Source: Euryarchaeota archaeon UBA181 (GTDB lineage Archaea; Thermoplasmatota; Poseidoniia; Poseidoniales; Thalassarchaeaceae). From it: a stretch of 12,376 bases of DNA. Made by a program: the position numbers and the translations under genes. The stretch covers positions 1 to 12,376 of the forward strand of contig DALI01000046.1 in the NCBI GenBank assembly GCA_002496725.1. The letters are read 5' to 3'. The notes under the pieces are model-generated. The model was not told where the DNA came from. It saw only the letters and a list, made by a program, of their open reading frames with translations, and did not search any database. Below are positions 11,835-12,376 of this stretch, one piece after another (within the stretch, counting starts at the first letter, position 1; every line of letters starts with the position of its first letter).

Positions 11835-12376
11835 TTATGGTCTTAATTTTGATTTGGCACTCAGAACTGACTGATCATTCGGATATACTCTGATCGCAGA
11901 TTCCAGTAGTCTATCTACAGCCTGTGCCCTCCCCATTCTCTGCAACAAGGCCCCTATAGGGTATACGAGTTTGGTTCTATCACCGAGATGAGGACCGACC
12001 TCGTCCAAGATTACAGTTGCCTGAGCTATGTTCTTCGATTTAGCGGCCTCCATGGCAGATTTTACTTTCTGGGCAACGTCCCTTCCCGACCATACTTCTT
12101 GTTGCGCCCATGGCCATATGTTTTCGACAGTTGGCTCGACTATTGGCTTCGATTCGATCAAAGATAAGTCAGGAGGAGGGGGGATTGGCATTGGCTCTTG
12201 ATCTTCATCGACCACCGGAGGCTCAATCTCCACCTTTCTAGGAGGAGGTAGATTAGTTGGTGGACTTGGCAGTATTTCGGGAGTCGGAGGGGGCATCTCG
12301 GAAACTTGATCCTCCTCAGGGGATACCTCGATTACTGCATCATTTTCATCTACTGGAGATGTTTCCTGTATTTCCT
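11835..12376 (-). CDS. Proline-rich protein with C-terminal helical (TPR-like) repeats, 5' partial
   Basis: The frame stays open to the right edge of the window, so the beginning is missing; about 180 residues are visible and the internal ATG at 12296 need not be the start. The visible N-terminal half is low complexity, rich in Pro, Glu, Asp and Val (EIQETSPVDENDAV, later MPPPTPEILPSPP and PMPIPPPPD), typical of an extended disordered linker. The last ~80 residues are predicted helical: a WPWAQQEVW segment, then VKSAMEAAKSKNIAQATVIL, LLQRMGRAQAVDRLLESAI and YPNDQSVLSAKSKL, a pattern like paired TPR helices. I see no catalytic motif. Such layouts occur in membrane-anchored or scaffold proteins, but the anchor, if any, would lie outside the window. 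Function unknown. Confidence 0.7.
   Translation of the reverse strand, partial: EIQETSPVDENDAVIEVSPEEDQVSEMPPPTPEILPSPPTNLPPPRKVEIEPPVVDEDQEPMPIPPPPDLSLIESKPIVEPTVENIWPWAQQEVWSGRDVAQKVKSAMEAAKSKNIAQATVILDEVGPHLGDRTKLVYPIGALLQRMGRAQAVDRLLESAIRVYPNDQSVLSAKSKLRP

Noticed and set aside
1..12376. CRISPR arrays, insertion sequences, phage or toxin-antitoxin genes
   Set aside because: No regularly spaced repeats, transposase or integrase motifs, terminal inverted repeats or small toxin-like gene pairs were seen on either strand.

Overview
The window reads as chromosomal DNA of an archaeon. The left end carries the archaeal gene order rps13-rps4-rps11-rpoD, an Rpb3-like RNA polymerase subunit D, and an archaeal GHMP-family pantoate kinase. 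Genes inside this operon have Shine-Dalgarno motifs of the GAGGTGA type. Two other genes (pantoate kinase and the CDIN1-like gene) have a TATA-like octamer 31 nt upstream of the start codon, which fits leaderless archaeal transcription. Bacterial-looking genes (LeuRS catalytic body, homodimeric AceE) sit among them. Moderate GC and this mixture suggest a marine planktonic euryarchaeon, such as Poseidoniales / Marine Group II or a relative. That placement is inference; the archaeal assignment itself is firm.

Layout. 18-2456 (+): uS13, uS4, uS11 and RpoD in a tight translation-machinery operon whose promoter lies left of the window. 2495-3469 (+): pantoate kinase of CoA synthesis, probably with its own promoter. 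3466-4539 (-): a PD-(D/E)XK nuclease-like protein of the TPD/CDIN1 (C15orf41) family, convergent with the kinase and sharing a CTAG stop tetranucleotide with it. 4604-7462 (-): leucyl-tRNA synthetase with a bacterial-type body and an archaeal-looking C-terminus. 7463-7652: divergent promoter region. 7653-8360 (+): metallo-beta-lactamase-fold hydrolase. 8371-8475 (-): a possible 34-residue, strongly basic small protein starting 2 nt after the aceE stop. 8478-11138 (-): homodimeric-type pyruvate dehydrogenase E1 (AceE). 11209-11790 (-): RimJ/RimL-like GNAT acetyltransferase. 11835-12376 (-): the C-terminal part of a proline-rich protein with helical TPR-like repeats, cut by the window edge.

The left third is information processing plus CoA synthesis, and LeuRS continues the translation theme. 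AceE makes the acetyl-CoA branch point, but no E2 (dihydrolipoyl acetyltransferase) or E3 partner is present here. There is no sign of mobile elements, CRISPR, rRNA or tRNA. No gene-free stretch exceeds 300 bases; the longest is about 190 bases (7463-7652).

Points most worth a second look: the archaeal relative of the human anaemia-linked protein CDIN1, the chimeric LeuRS with a KMGKS loop, AceE in an archaeon, the tiny basic ORF behind aceE, and short perfect palindromes placed at the predicted core promoters of several genes.
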